Below are positions 45,800 through 55,519 of a stretch of 64,000 bases of DNA, piece after piece; position 1 is the stretch's first letter, and every line of letters starts with the position of its first letter. The translations under genes were made by a program, and so were the position numbers. The DNA is from Pseudomonas azadiae (GTDB lineage Bacteria; Pseudomonadota; Gammaproteobacteria; Pseudomonadales; Pseudomonadaceae). The notes under the pieces were generated by a model. It did not search any database and had not been told where the DNA came from. It saw only the letters and a list, made by a program, of their open reading frames with translations. Location of the stretch: NCBI RefSeq assembly GCF_019145355.1, contig NZ_JAHSTY010000001.1, forward strand, positions 248,001 through 312,000. Reading direction: 5' to 3'.

Positions 45800-47380
45800 C
45801 CACTCCTCCTCGCTGCCGGCCTCCTGGCTTTCATGCCCATGGCACACGCAGCCACCACCCTGGTCTACTGCTCCGAAGCCAGCCCCGCCGGGTTCGACCC
45901 CAGCCAGTACACCAGCGGCACCGATTTTGATGCGTCCGCCGAAACCGTATTCAACCGCCTGACCCAGTTCAAGCGCGGTGGCACCGAAGTCGAACCTGGC
46001 CTGGCAACGCGCTGGGAAGTGTCCGAGGACGGCCTGGCGTATACGTTCCACCTACGCGAGGGCGTCAAGTTCCACACCACCGAGTACTTTACCCCCAGCC
46101 GCGATTTCGATGCCGATGACGTGCTGTTTACCTTCAATCGCCTGCTCGATGCGCAAAGCCCGTTTCGCAAGGCCTACCCCTCCGAGTCGCCGTATTTCAC
46201 CGACATGGACTTGAACACCACGATCAAGCGCGTCGACAAACTCGACGATCACACCGTGCGCTTCAACCTCAATAACGTCGATGCGTCATTCGTGCAAAAC
46301 CTGGCCATGAGCTTCGCCTCGGTGCAATCGGCCGAATACGCCGCGCAATTGCTCAAGCAGGGCAACGCAGCCGACATCAACCAGAAGCCGGTGGGCACCG
46401 GGCCGTTTGTGTTCAAGCGCTACCAGAAGGATGCGCAGATCCGCTACGTGGCCAACAAAAGCTACTGGAAACCCGAGGATGTGAAGCTCGACAACCTGGT
46501 GTTCGCCATCACCCCGGATGCCGCATCGCGCCTGCAGAAGCTCAAGGCCGGCGAATGCCAGGTCAGCGGCTACCCGCGCCCCGCCGATATCGAGGTGATG
46601 AAGCAGGACCCGAATCTGCGCGTGCTGCAGCAAGCCGGTTTCAACCTGGGCTTTCTGGCCTACAACGTGACCCACCCGCCGCTGGACCAGCTCAAGGTGC
46701 GCCAGGCGTTGGACATGGCGATCGACAAGCCGGCGATCATCAAAGCTGTGTACCAGGGCGCCGGGCAATTGGCGCAGAACGCCCTGCCGCCTGCGCAGTG
46801 GTCTTATGACCCGACCATCAAGGACGCGCCGCACGACCCGGCCAAGGCTCGGGCGCTACTAAAAGAAGCAGGGGTTGCACCCGGTACCACCATCAACCTG
46901 TGGGCGATGACCGTACAACGCGCGTCCAACCCGAACGCGCGCATGTCCGCGCAAATGATCCAGCAGGATTGGGAAAAAGTGGGCATCAAGGCCAACATCG
47001 TCAGCTATGAGTGGGGCGAATACATCAAGCGCGCCAAAAATGGCGAGCACGACGCAATGATTTACGGCTGGACCGGCGACAACGGCGACCCGGATAACTG
47101 GCTTGGCGTGCTCTACAGTTGTGCCGCGGTCAAGGGCAGCAACTACGCTAAATGGTGTAACCCGGCCTACGACAAGCTCGTACAGCAAGCCAAAGTCAGC
47201 AACGACCGCGAGCAGCGCATCAAGTGGTATCAACAGGCGCAGCAAATCCTTAAAGAACAAGTACCTATAACGCCCATTGCGAACTCGACGGTGTTCCAGC
47301 CGCTGCGCAAGGAAGTCAAGGACTTCAAGATCAGTCCGTTTGGGCTGACGCCGTTCTACGGCGTGAGTCTAGATAAGTAA
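45779..47380 (+). CDS. dppA1: Dipeptide ABC transporter substrate-binding protein (DppA-type, first of four)
   Basis: A 533-residue periplasmic binding protein of the SBP_bac_5 family that captures di/oligopeptides for DppBCDF. It has a signal peptide (LLLAAGLLAFMPMAHA), the family opening YCSEASPAGFDPSQYTSG, RDFDADDVLFTFNR and the C-terminal ligand region YEWGEYIKRAKNGEHD with GDNGDPDNWLG. Start 45779 lies 6 nt after AGGGG. It is the first of four paralogues in the locus, as in P. aeruginosa where several DppA proteins with different peptide ranges share one DppBCDF (established knowledge). Its 5' end is duplicated upstream of toxin-like gene 2. Confidence 0.93.
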   Translation: MERIALKPLLLAAGLLAFMPMAHAATTLVYCSEASPAGFDPSQYTSGTDFDASAETVFNRLTQFKRGGTEVEPGLATRWEVSEDGLAYTFHLREGVKFHTTEYFTPSRDFDADDVLFTFNRLLDAQSPFRKAYPSESPYFTDMDLNTTIKRVDKLDDHTVRFNLNNVDASFVQNLAMSFASVQSAEYAAQLLKQGNAADINQKPVGTGPFVFKRYQKDAQIRYVANKSYWKPEDVKLDNLVFAITPDAASRLQKLKAGECQVSGYPRPADIEVMKQDPNLRVLQQAGFNLGFLAYNVTHPPLDQLKVRQALDMAIDKPAIIKAVYQGAGQLAQNALPPAQWSYDPTIKDAPHDPAKARALLKEAGVAPGTTINLWAMTVQRASNPNARMSAQMIQQDWEKVGIKANIVSYEWGEYIKRAKNGEHDAMIYGWTGDNGDPDNWLGVLYSCAAVKGSNYAKWCNPAYDKLVQQAKVSNDREQRIKWYQQAQQILKEQVPITPIANSTVFQPLRKEVKDFKISPFGLTPFYGVSLDK

Positions 47381-47386
47381 CAGCCG

Positions 47387-47431
47387 CGCCCCAACCGAGT
47401 GCGCTAGACGCCTTGGCTGGGGCTTTTTGGT
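47387..47431 (+). terminator. Terminator after dppA1
   Basis: An imperfect hairpin of GCCCCAACC and GGCTGGGGC arms ends in CTTTTTGG. The rest of the 258-nt gap to dppA2 shows no gene; it probably holds the dppA2 promoter. Confidence 0.75.
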
Positions 47432-47638
47432 GCGAAGCGTGCACCGAAAAAACCCTCGAAATATGCGCAAATATGTCAAAACTTTCATAATTGCGACATT
47501 CCTGTACGTTCGTACCACTGTTTGCCCCTGGCAACGGTTCAACATCTTGCAATGGGTATGGCGCCTGCATTAGTATCCGCAGGCCGACTCACGAGGTCGC
47601 CCTCACCACCAAAAATGACAACAAATCATGAGGCCAAC

Positions 47639-49267
47639 ATGCTTAAACACGCAGTCCTTCCGCTTTTAGTTAGCGCTGGCCTTATGGCCGCAGCCCCTTT
47701 CGCCCATGCGGCGACTAACCTGGTGTTCTGCTCCGAAGGGAGCCCGGCCGGTTTTGATCCAGGCCAGTACACCACCGGAACAGACTTCGATGCCTCGGCC
47801 GAAACCATGTTCAACCGCCTGACCCAGTTCGAGCGCGGCGGCACCGCCGTGATTCCTGGGTTGGCCACCAGCTGGGACGTGTCCCCGGATGGCTTGACCT
47901 ACACCTTCCACTTGCGTGATGGCGTCAAGTTCCACACCACGCCGTACTTCAAGCCGACCCGTACCTTCAATGCCGATGACGTGCTGTTCACGTTCAACCG
48001 CATGATCAACAAGGACGATCCGTTCCGCAAAGCCTACCCCACCGAGTTCCCGTACTTCACGGACATGGGGATGGACACCAACATCAAAAACATCGAAAAA
48101 GTCGACGCCAACACGGTCAAGTTCACCCTTGGCACCGTGGACGCCGCTTTCATCCAGAACCTGGCGATGAGCTTCGCGTCGATCCAGTCCGCTGAATATG
48201 CCGCGCAACTGTTGAAGGAAGGCAAACCTGCCGACATCAACCAGAAGCCAATCGGCACTGGCCCGTTCGTGTTCAAGAGCTACCAGAAAGATTCCAATAT
48301 TCGTTACACCGGCAACAAGGACTACTGGAAACCTGAGGACGTGAAGATCGACAACCTGATCTTCGCCATCACCACCGACCCGTCGGTGCGCATCCAGAAG
48401 CTCAAGAAAAACGAATGCCAGATCACCCTGTTCCCACGTCCGGCCGACCTCAAGGCGCTGGGCGAAGACAAGGACCTGAAACTGCCGCACCAGGCCGGTT
48501 TCAACCTGGGCTACATCGCCTACAACGTCATGGACAAGGTCAAGGGCAGCGACCAGCCAAACCCGCTGGCCGACCTGCGCGTGCGCCAGGCGCTGGACAT
48601 GTCGGTGAACAAGCAGCAGATCATCGACTCCGTGTACCAGGGCGCCGGCCAGCTGGCCGTCAACGCAATGCCGCCGACCCAATGGTCGTATGACACCACC
48701 ATCAAGGATGCCAAGTACGACCCTGAGAAAGCCAAGTCGCTGCTCAAGGAAGCCGGCATCAAAGAAGGTACCGAAATCGTTCTGTGGGCCATGCCGGTTC
48801 AGCGTCCGTACAACCCGAACGCCAAGCTGATGGCTGAAATGCTGCAGAACGACTGGAAGAAGATCGGTCTCAACGTAAAAATCACCAGCTACGAGTGGGG
48901 CGAGTACATCAAGCGCTCCAAAGGTGGCGAGAACCAGGCCATGATCATTGGCTGGAGCGGCGACAATGGTGACCCGGACAACTGGCTGAACGTGCTGTTC
49001 GGCTGCGACTCGCTGTCCGGTAACAACTTCTCCAAATGGTGCGACAAAAAATTCGACGGCGTGGTGAAAGAAGCCAAGGCCACATCGGATGTCGCCAAAC
49101 GCACCGAGCTGTATAAGCAGGCGCAACATATCCTCAAAGATGCTGTCCCGATGACACCTATCGCGCACTCGACGGTGTATCAACCCATGCGCTCCACCGT
49201 GCAGGACTTCAAGATCAGCCCGTTTGGCTTGAATTCCTTCTACGGCGTGAGCGTAAGCGGCAAGTAA
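47639..49267 (+). CDS. dppA2: Dipeptide ABC transporter substrate-binding protein (second)
   Basis: A 542-residue paralogue of the preceding protein with signal peptide (LPLLVSAGLMAAAPFAHA), FCSEGSPAGFDPGQYTTG, FNADDVLFTFNRMI, YEWGEYIKRSKGGEN and GDNGDPDNWL. Compared with the first copy it has a small insertion (DKVKGSDQPNPLADLRVRQA). Start 47639 has GAGG upstream; the earlier ATG at 47522 would add 39 residues in front of the signal peptide. A separate terminator on each side suggests its own transcript. Confidence 0.93.
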   Translation: MLKHAVLPLLVSAGLMAAAPFAHAATNLVFCSEGSPAGFDPGQYTTGTDFDASAETMFNRLTQFERGGTAVIPGLATSWDVSPDGLTYTFHLRDGVKFHTTPYFKPTRTFNADDVLFTFNRMINKDDPFRKAYPTEFPYFTDMGMDTNIKNIEKVDANTVKFTLGTVDAAFIQNLAMSFASIQSAEYAAQLLKEGKPADINQKPIGTGPFVFKSYQKDSNIRYTGNKDYWKPEDVKIDNLIFAITTDPSVRIQKLKKNECQITLFPRPADLKALGEDKDLKLPHQAGFNLGYIAYNVMDKVKGSDQPNPLADLRVRQALDMSVNKQQIIDSVYQGAGQLAVNAMPPTQWSYDTTIKDAKYDPEKAKSLLKEAGIKEGTEIVLWAMPVQRPYNPNAKLMAEMLQNDWKKIGLNVKITSYEWGEYIKRSKGGENQAMIIGWSGDNGDPDNWLNVLFGCDSLSGNNFSKWCDKKFDGVVKEAKATSDVAKRTELYKQAQHILKDAVPMTPIAHSTVYQPMRSTVQDFKISPFGLNSFYGVSVSGK

Positions 49268-49571
49268 GAAGCCTTGGCGGCGACGTTTCACAACGTCGCC
49301 GTTATTGCATCCGCCTGGCCAGTAGGAAACAGACCACGCTCGTAATAGTTGCGTCCTACAGCAACGAACTGCGATCCGTGTCTCCGTTGCCTACAAGGTC
49401 AATCCGATTCGGTGCATTTACTGCCAGGTCCTCGACCCCTAACGTCGTAGGACAGCAGAGGCCCCTTCTACGGAAAGGCACTTGCTGCGTGTGGGATCAG
49501 TGATGTCGCCCTGGCCGATTGCCAGGGCGGTTGCTCGCTGATGACAACTACAAACAAGGATCGGGATCGTC
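49268..49571 (+). other. 304-nt intergenic region with two hairpins
   Basis: No gene is visible. A hairpin at 49279-49300 (GGCGACGTT/AACGTCGCC) lies just after dppA2 and has only a short T tract, so it is a weak terminator. A second stem (CGCCCTGGC/GCCAGGGCG, 49507-49529) lies in the leader of the next gene, where it could affect mRNA stability or translation. Confidence 0.6.
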
Positions 49572-51176
49572 ATGCGCCATACCACCGTTCTATCCGCAAT
49601 TTTCGGCACCAGCCTGCTGGCTGTGGCCACGATGGGCCAAGCCGCCGACAAGCAGAGCCTGGTGTTCTGCTCCGAAGGCAGCCCGGCCGGTTTTGATACG
49701 GCGCAATACACCACCGCCACCGATAACGATGCGGCCGAGCCGCTGTACAACCGCCTGGTCGAGTTTGAAAAAGGTGCAACCAATGTCGTGCCTGGGCTGG
49801 CAACCAAATGGGATATTTCCGACGACGGCCTGACCTACACCTTTCACCTGCGCGAAGGGGTGAAATTCCACAGCAACAAGGAATTCAAGCCAACGCGGGA
49901 TTTCAACGCCGACGACGTGCTGTTCACCTTCAACCGCATGCTTGACCCTGACCACCCGTTTCGCAAGGCCTACCCCACCGAGTTCCCCTACTTCAACGGG
50001 ATGAGCCTGAACAAGAATATCGCCAAGGTCGAGAAAACCGACCCGCTCACCGTGGTCATGACCCTCAACACGGTCGACGCCGCGTTCGTGCAGAACATCG
50101 CCATGAGCTTTGCCGCGATCCTGTCGGCCGAATACGCCGAGCAGTTGCTCAAGGAAGGCAAGCCGAGCGAAATCAACCAGAAGCCGATCGGCACTGGCCC
50201 GTTCGTGTTCCAGCGCTATCAGAAAGATTCGCAGATCCGTTACGTGGGCAACAAACAGTACTGGGACCCGAGCCGGGTCAAGCTCGACCAGTTGATCTTC
50301 GCGATCAACACCGACGCCTCGGTGCGCGTGCAGAAACTCAAGGCCGGCGAATGCCAGGTGACCCTGCATCCGCGCCCGGCTGACGTCGATGCGCTCAAGG
50401 CCGATCCGAAGCTGCAACTGCTGACCAAGCCGGGTTTCAACCTCGGCTATATCGCCTACAACGTGCGCCACAAACCGTTCGACCAGCTTGAAGTGCGCCA
50501 GGCGCTGGACATGGCGGTGAACAAGCAGAGCATCCTGAATGCCGTGTACCAGGGCGCGGGGCAACTGGCCGTCAACGCCATGCCGCCGACGCAGTGGTCC
50601 TACGACGACAGCATCAAGGACGCCGCCTACAATCCGGAAAAAGCCAAGGAATTGCTCAAGGCCGCCGGCGTGAAGGAAGGCACCGAAATCACCCTGTGGG
50701 CGATGCCGGTACAACGCCCGTATAACCCCAACGCCAAGCTGATGGCCGAGATGCTGCAAAGCGACTGGGCCAAGATCGGCCTCAAGGTCAAGATCGTCAG
50801 CTACGAGTGGGGCGAATACATCAAGCGCACCAAGAACGGTGAGCACGATATCAGCCTGATCGGCTGGACCGGCGACAACGGTGACCCGGACAACTGGCTG
50901 GGCACCCTCTACAGCTGCGACGCCATCGGCGGGAACAACTACTCCATGTGGTGTGACCCGGCGTACGACAAGCTGATCAAGCAAGCCAAGGTCGTCACCG
51001 ACCGCGAACAACGGACTGTTCTGTACAAACAGGCGCAGCAACTGCTCAAGCAGCAGGTGCCGATCACCCCAGTCGCCCACTCGACGGTCAACCAGCCGTT
51101 AAGCACCAAAGTCGAAGGCTTTAAAGTGAGCCCCTTCGGCCGCAACGTGTTTTCGGGCGTCAGCATTACCCCATAA
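49572..51176 (+). CDS. dppA3: Dipeptide ABC transporter substrate-binding protein (third)
   Basis: A 534-residue SBP_bac_5 paralogue with signal peptide (SAIFGTSLLAVATMGQAA), FCSEGSPAGFDTAQYTTA, FNADDVLFTFNRML, YEWGEYIKRTKNGEHD and GDNGDPDNWLG. It is close to the first two copies along its whole length; differences cluster in the ligand-contact half, which fits different peptide preferences. A small hairpin follows the stop (GGAGAGC/GGCTCTCC, about 51195-51216). The porin gene comes next. Confidence 0.93.
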   Translation: MRHTTVLSAIFGTSLLAVATMGQAADKQSLVFCSEGSPAGFDTAQYTTATDNDAAEPLYNRLVEFEKGATNVVPGLATKWDISDDGLTYTFHLREGVKFHSNKEFKPTRDFNADDVLFTFNRMLDPDHPFRKAYPTEFPYFNGMSLNKNIAKVEKTDPLTVVMTLNTVDAAFVQNIAMSFAAILSAEYAEQLLKEGKPSEINQKPIGTGPFVFQRYQKDSQIRYVGNKQYWDPSRVKLDQLIFAINTDASVRVQKLKAGECQVTLHPRPADVDALKADPKLQLLTKPGFNLGYIAYNVRHKPFDQLEVRQALDMAVNKQSILNAVYQGAGQLAVNAMPPTQWSYDDSIKDAAYNPEKAKELLKAAGVKEGTEITLWAMPVQRPYNPNAKLMAEMLQSDWAKIGLKVKIVSYEWGEYIKRTKNGEHDISLIGWTGDNGDPDNWLGTLYSCDAIGGNNYSMWCDPAYDKLIKQAKVVTDREQRTVLYKQAQQLLKQQVPITPVAHSTVNQPLSTKVEGFKVSPFGRNVFSGVSITP

Positions 51177-51252
51177 GAAAATAACCGGATTGCAGGAGAG
51201 CGCCGTTGGCTCTCCAGCAAACGTGCAGCCATTTATTAGGATTTTTCCTACG

Positions 51253-51264
51253 GCAAACGTTTGC
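51253..51264. promoter_or_regulatory. GCAAACGTTTGC palindrome upstream of the porin gene
   Basis: A perfect 12-bp palindrome with the central CG of LacI/PurR-type operators lies 84 bp before the porin start. A partial half-like sequence (AGCAAACGTGCAG) lies about 35 bp further upstream. No LacI-family gene is in this window. Confidence 0.4.
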
Positions 51265-51347
51265 AAAGCTTGAAAAGAGTTACACACCCAATAGCCGGAT
51301 CACCAAAAAAGACCGGCATTAAAAAGAGAACCAAAGGAGCTTCACAC

Positions 51348-52748
51348 ATGAAACTGAGCAGCAAAGCGCTTCTGGCCCTGGCCATCAGCAGCATCACGGC
51401 CACCGCCTATGCTGAACCCGTCAGCCAGGACTTCGTTCCGACCACACTGGCCGGCACCAGCGCGCAAAGCGAGGCCAAGGGCTTCATCGAAGACTTCAGC
51501 CTGGGCGGCACCACGCGTAACTGGTACTCCCATGAAAGCAAATACCGTGGGGGCACCTTCAGCTACGAGAAGCATGGCGTAACCCGCACCGACCGCAACC
51601 GTACCAACTGGGTGCAGGGCACCATCCTCAACGCCAGCTCGGGTTTCACCCAAGGCACCGTGGGCGTCAAGACCGAAGTAGCGGTATACAACGCCCTGGT
51701 ACTGGATCGCAGCAAACGTGATATCAAAGGCGGCTCCAACCGCACGCTGGCTGATTCCGACGGCAACGCTGTAGACCAGTGGAGCAAACTGGGCCTGGCC
51801 AACGTGCAGTTCCGTGTGTCCAACACCACCTTGACCGCCGGTCGCCAGAACTTCAGCAGCGGCATCGTCGACACCATCGGCAACCGTGCACTGCCTTCGA
51901 GCTTCGAAGGTGTGAGCTTCAACAGCGAAGAGTTCAGCAACCTGTCGTTCCAGGGCGGCGTGTTCGATCGCGTTTCGCCGCGTACTGAACAGAGCCTGTC
52001 GAAATTCCGTACCGAGTACACCAGCAACTCCAACGTCGAAACCGACAAGGTTTACACCCTGGGCGCCAACTACCAGCCGTTCAAGAGCCTGAAGACCAGC
52101 ATCTTCGGCGCCAATGTGAAGGACTTCTGGAACCAGTACTACTTCGGCGCGACCCACGAACTGGGTGACAGCCAGACCCTGGCACTGACCACCGGCCTGA
52201 ACTACTACAAAACCGTCGATGAAGGCAAAAAGCTGATGGGGGATATCGACAACGATACCTACTCCCTGTCCCTGGGCCTGACACACCAGGCTCACAGCCT
52301 GACGTTCGCCTACCAGGCGGTTAACGGTAACGAGTACTTCGACTACCTGCACGAAACCAACGGCATCTACCTGGCCAACTCCCTGACGTCCGACTTCAAC
52401 GGTCCAAACGAGAAATCGTTCCAGATCGCCTACGGCATCAACATGGCCGAATACGGCGTGCCGGGCCTGAAGTTCAACGTCTACTCCGCTCGCGGCTGGG
52501 GCATCGACGGCACCCACTACACCGGCAACCGCGGTGTGGTCGGCAAAGGCTACGACGGTATCCAGGTCCAGGACGGCGAAAAACACCAGGAATACGGTGT
52601 CGGCAGCTCCTACGCCATCCAGAGCGGCCCGCTTAAAGCCACTACCGTGCGCGCAACCTACGTTGAGCACCGCGGCAGCGAGTTCCAGTCCGACGGCAGC
52701 ATCAAAGAGTTCCGTCTGGTCACCACCATCCCGTTCAACATTCTTTAA
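51348..52748 (+). CDS. opdP: OprD-family outer membrane porin (dipeptide porin OpdP-like)
   Basis: A 466-residue outer membrane channel of the OccD/OprD family. It has a signal peptide (KALLALAISSITATAYA), alternating beta-strand segments and the C-terminal aromatic strand typical of porins (RLVTTIPFNIL). Family stretches include GFIEDFSLGGTTRNWYSHES and LTAGRQNFSSGIVDTIGNR. Start 51348 has AAGGAG upstream. Its position between binding-protein genes of the dpp locus matches OpdP of P. aeruginosa, which takes up glycine-glutamate-type dipeptides; the substrate here is inferred from that context. Confidence 0.92.
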   Translation: MKLSSKALLALAISSITATAYAEPVSQDFVPTTLAGTSAQSEAKGFIEDFSLGGTTRNWYSHESKYRGGTFSYEKHGVTRTDRNRTNWVQGTILNASSGFTQGTVGVKTEVAVYNALVLDRSKRDIKGGSNRTLADSDGNAVDQWSKLGLANVQFRVSNTTLTAGRQNFSSGIVDTIGNRALPSSFEGVSFNSEEFSNLSFQGGVFDRVSPRTEQSLSKFRTEYTSNSNVETDKVYTLGANYQPFKSLKTSIFGANVKDFWNQYYFGATHELGDSQTLALTTGLNYYKTVDEGKKLMGDIDNDTYSLSLGLTHQAHSLTFAYQAVNGNEYFDYLHETNGIYLANSLTSDFNGPNEKSFQIAYGINMAEYGVPGLKFNVYSARGWGIDGTHYTGNRGVVGKGYDGIQVQDGEKHQEYGVGSSYAIQSGPLKATTVRATYVEHRGSEFQSDGSIKEFRLVTTIPFNIL

Positions 52749-52762
52749 TTAGCGCCAGGTAA

Positions 52763-52799
52763 ACGGCGGGCTCAGGACGAGCCCGCCGTCTACGTTTTT
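52763..52799 (+). terminator. Terminator after the porin gene
   Basis: A perfect 11-bp stem (ACGGCGGGCTC/GAGCCCGCCGT, 52763-52773 with 52779-52789) is followed by CTACGTTTTTA. Confidence 0.85.
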
Positions 52800-52829
52800 A
52801 CTGGTCCCATCGATTGCAGAGGGTTCCGA

Positions 52830-54428
52830 ATGAAAATGCTCCCGCTACAAGCCGCCATGGCTGCCGCGCTGTTGAGCGTGGCGATCGGCGTTTCGGCCAA
52901 ACCACTGGTGGTCTGCACCGAAGCCAGCCCGGAAGGTTTTGACCCGGTCCTGTACACCACGGCGGTGACCGCTGACGCCGCCGCTGAAACCATGTTCAAC
53001 CGTCTGGTGGACTTCAAGCCCGGCACCACCGAAGTCGTTCCCGCGCTGGCCAAGGCCCTGCCCGAGATCAGCGCCGATGGCCTGACCTACACCTTCCACC
53101 TGCGTGACGACATCAAGTTCCACACCACCGACTATTTCAAACCCACGCGCAACCTGAACGCCGACGACGTGCTTTGGAGTTTCCAGCGCCAGCTGGACCC
53201 GAATCACCCGTGGCATAAAAAGTCCCTCGTGGGCTACCCGTACTTCGAAAGCATGGGCTTCAAGGAACTGCTCAAGAGCGTAGAGAAGACGGACGATCAC
53301 ACCGTCGTTTTCACCCTGACCCGTCCTGAAGCACCGTTCCTGGCCGACCTGGGCATGGCATTCTCTTCAATTCATTCGAAGGAATACGCCGACCAGTTGC
53401 TCAAGTCCGGCAAGACCGATGACCTCAACGCCAAGCCCATCGGCACTGGTCCGTTCATCTTCATCCGCTATCAAAAAGACGCCCAGGCGCGGTTCAAGGC
53501 CAACCCTGACTACTTCCGTGGCAAACCGGCAGTCGATCCGCTGATCCTGGCGATCAGCACCGATAACAACGTGCGCCTGCAAAAGCTCAAGGCCAACGAA
53601 TGCCAGATCGCGTTGTTCCCCAAGCCGGATGACATTCCAAGCATCAAGAAAGATCCGAACCTGAAAGTCGATGAACTGGCGGCGATGACCACCAGTTACA
53701 CCGCGTTGAACACCACCCACAAATACATGAGCGATGCGCGGGTACGTCACGCGATCAACATCGCGTTCGACAAGGCCGGCTATACCGAAGCCCTGTTTGG
53801 CAAAGGCAATGCGGTGGTAGGCACCGGCCCTTATCCGCCGACCTTGCTGGGTTTCAACGACAAACTGAAAAACCCGCCCCGCGACCTGGACAAGGCCCGC
53901 GCCCTGCTCAAGGAAGCCGGCGTACCGGAAGGCACCGAGTTCACCCTGTTCACCCGTAACGGCGGCGGCCCGACCAACCCGAACCCGATGCTCGGCGCCC
54001 AGCGCATGCAGGCGGATCTGGCGCAGATTGGCCTGAAGGTGAATATCAAAGTCATGGAATGGGGCGAGATGCTCAAGCGTGCCAAGAACGGTGAGCACGA
54101 CATGGTTTCGGCTGGCTGGGTAGGTGACAACGGCGACCCGGATAACTTCCTTACGCCAAACCTGAGTTGCGATGCTGCGAAAAACGGCGAAAACTACGCA
54201 CGCTGGTGTAACAAAGAGTTCCAAGACTTGATCGACAAGGCCCGCGCCGTCGCTGAACCCGGCCAGCGCGCTGCACTCTATGAACAAGCACAGGACGTTT
54301 TCGACAAGGACCAACCATGGCTCCCCATGGCTTACCCGAAACTGTTCACCGCCATGCGCAAGAACGTAGAAGGCTTCACCCAAAGCCCTCTGGGTACAAA
54401 TAACTTCGCCACCACCCAGGTGAAGTAA
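52830..54428 (+). CDS. dppA4: Dipeptide ABC transporter substrate-binding protein (fourth, divergent)
   Basis: A 532-residue SBP_bac_5 protein with signal peptide (QAAMAAALLSVAIGVSA). It is clearly more distant from the other three: the opening is VVCTEASPEGFDPVLYTT, and the middle reads NADDVLWSFQRQLDPNHPWH. The ligand region is MEWGEMLKRAKNGEHD with GDNGDPDNFLTPNLSC. It resembles E. coli DppA more than its neighbours do and is directly upstream of dppBCDF, so it is probably the main dipeptide receptor. A hairpin without a T tract separates it from dppB. Confidence 0.93.
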   Translation: MKMLPLQAAMAAALLSVAIGVSAKPLVVCTEASPEGFDPVLYTTAVTADAAAETMFNRLVDFKPGTTEVVPALAKALPEISADGLTYTFHLRDDIKFHTTDYFKPTRNLNADDVLWSFQRQLDPNHPWHKKSLVGYPYFESMGFKELLKSVEKTDDHTVVFTLTRPEAPFLADLGMAFSSIHSKEYADQLLKSGKTDDLNAKPIGTGPFIFIRYQKDAQARFKANPDYFRGKPAVDPLILAISTDNNVRLQKLKANECQIALFPKPDDIPSIKKDPNLKVDELAAMTTSYTALNTTHKYMSDARVRHAINIAFDKAGYTEALFGKGNAVVGTGPYPPTLLGFNDKLKNPPRDLDKARALLKEAGVPEGTEFTLFTRNGGGPTNPNPMLGAQRMQADLAQIGLKVNIKVMEWGEMLKRAKNGEHDMVSAGWVGDNGDPDNFLTPNLSCDAAKNGENYARWCNKEFQDLIDKARAVAEPGQRAALYEQAQDVFDKDQPWLPMAYPKLFTAMRKNVEGFTQSPLGTNNFATTQVK

Positions 54429-54442
54429 ATAAGAAAAACGCT

Positions 54443-54468
54443 CGGCGCCGTCGCGATTGACGGCGCCG
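54443..54468 (+). terminator. GC hairpin between dppA4 and dppB
   Basis: A perfect 10-bp stem (CGGCGCCGTC/GACGGCGCCG) with a 6-nt loop and no T tract. Such structures between a binding protein and its permease genes usually stabilise the upstream mRNA and lower downstream expression. Confidence 0.7.
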
Positions 54469-54504
54469 GACCTGCCTAACCGGCTGATTGAGGTACACCA
54501 CAAG

Positions 54505-55515
54505 ATGTTTAGTTTTATTGCCCGCCGACTGGGGTTATTGATCCCCACGTTCTTCGGCATCACGTTGCTGACGTTTGCGTTGATACGCATGATTCCAGGC
54601 GACCCCGTAGAAGTCATGATGGGCGAACGCCGCGTCGACCCCGAGATGCACGCACAGGCAATGGAGCGCCTTGGCCTTAACAAGCCGCTGTATGCGCAAT
54701 ACCTGGATTATGTCGGCAAGCTCGCCCAGGGTGACCTTGGCGAATCGCTGCGTACCCGCACCAGCGTGTGGACCGAATTCACCGCCCTCTTCCCGGCGAC
54801 CCTGGAACTGTCCATGGCCGCCCTGTTGTTCGCCGGTATCCTGGGCCTGCTGGCCGGGGTGATCGCGGCCTTGAAGCGAGGATCCCTGTTCGACCACGGG
54901 GTGATGGGCATCTCCCTGGCGGGCTATTCGATGCCGATCTTCTGGTGGGGCCTGATCCTGATCATGTTCTTCTCGGTCAGCCTGGGCTGGACCCCGGTGT
55001 CCGGGCGTATCGACCTGCTCTACGACATCGAGCCGCGCACCGGTTTCATGCTGATCGACACCCTGCTGGCTGACGAGCCGGACGCCTTCTGGGACGCACT
55101 GCACCACCTGATCCTGCCGGCCATCGTGCTCGGCACCATCCCGCTGGCGGTGATCGCGCGGATGACCCGCTCCTCGATGCTCGAAGTGCTGCGTGAAGAC
55201 TACATCCGCACCGCCAAGGCCAAGGGCCTGTCGCCGGCGCGGGTGGTGTTCGTGCACGGCCTGCGTAACGCGCTGATTCCGGTACTGACCGTGGTCGGCC
55301 TGCAAGTCGGCACGCTGCTGGCCGGTGCGGTATTGACCGAGACCATCTTCTCCTGGCCCGGCATCGGCAAATGGCTGATCGAAGCCATCGGCGCGCGGGA
55401 CTACCCAGTGGTTCAGAACGGCATCCTGCTGATCGCCTGCCTGGTGATCCTGGTGAATTTCGTGGTGGATATCCTCTACGGCTTCGCCAACCCACGCATC
55501 CGTCACCAGCGCTGA
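54505..55515 (+). CDS. dppB: Dipeptide ABC transporter permease DppB
   Basis: A 336-residue inner-membrane permease with six hydrophobic segments. The N-terminus FIARRLGLLIPTFFGITLLT is typical, and the EAA loop facing the ATPases is seen as DYIRTAKAKGLSPARVVFVH. The C-terminal half contains LLAGAVLTETIFSWPGIGKW. Start 54505 has GAGG upstream and matches the family N-terminus. The dppC start follows 4 nt after the stop. Confidence 0.95.
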   Translation: MFSFIARRLGLLIPTFFGITLLTFALIRMIPGDPVEVMMGERRVDPEMHAQAMERLGLNKPLYAQYLDYVGKLAQGDLGESLRTRTSVWTEFTALFPATLELSMAALLFAGILGLLAGVIAALKRGSLFDHGVMGISLAGYSMPIFWWGLILIMFFSVSLGWTPVSGRIDLLYDIEPRTGFMLIDTLLADEPDAFWDALHHLILPAIVLGTIPLAVIARMTRSSMLEVLREDYIRTAKAKGLSPARVVFVHGLRNALIPVLTVVGLQVGTLLAGAVLTETIFSWPGIGKWLIEAIGARDYPVVQNGILLIACLVILVNFVVDILYGFANPRIRHQR

Positions 55516-55519
55516 GATC

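Noticed and set aside
49300..49571. Possible small RNA or leader peptide between dppA2 and dppA3
   Set aside because: Only short inverted repeats are visible; no promoter plus terminator pair or conserved peptide.
47600..49580. Possible Hfq/Crc target (AAnAAnAA) motifs before dppA2 and dppA3
   Set aside because: The A-rich stretches near the starts (for example GACAACAAATC) miss the pattern by at least one position, so I could not support the call.
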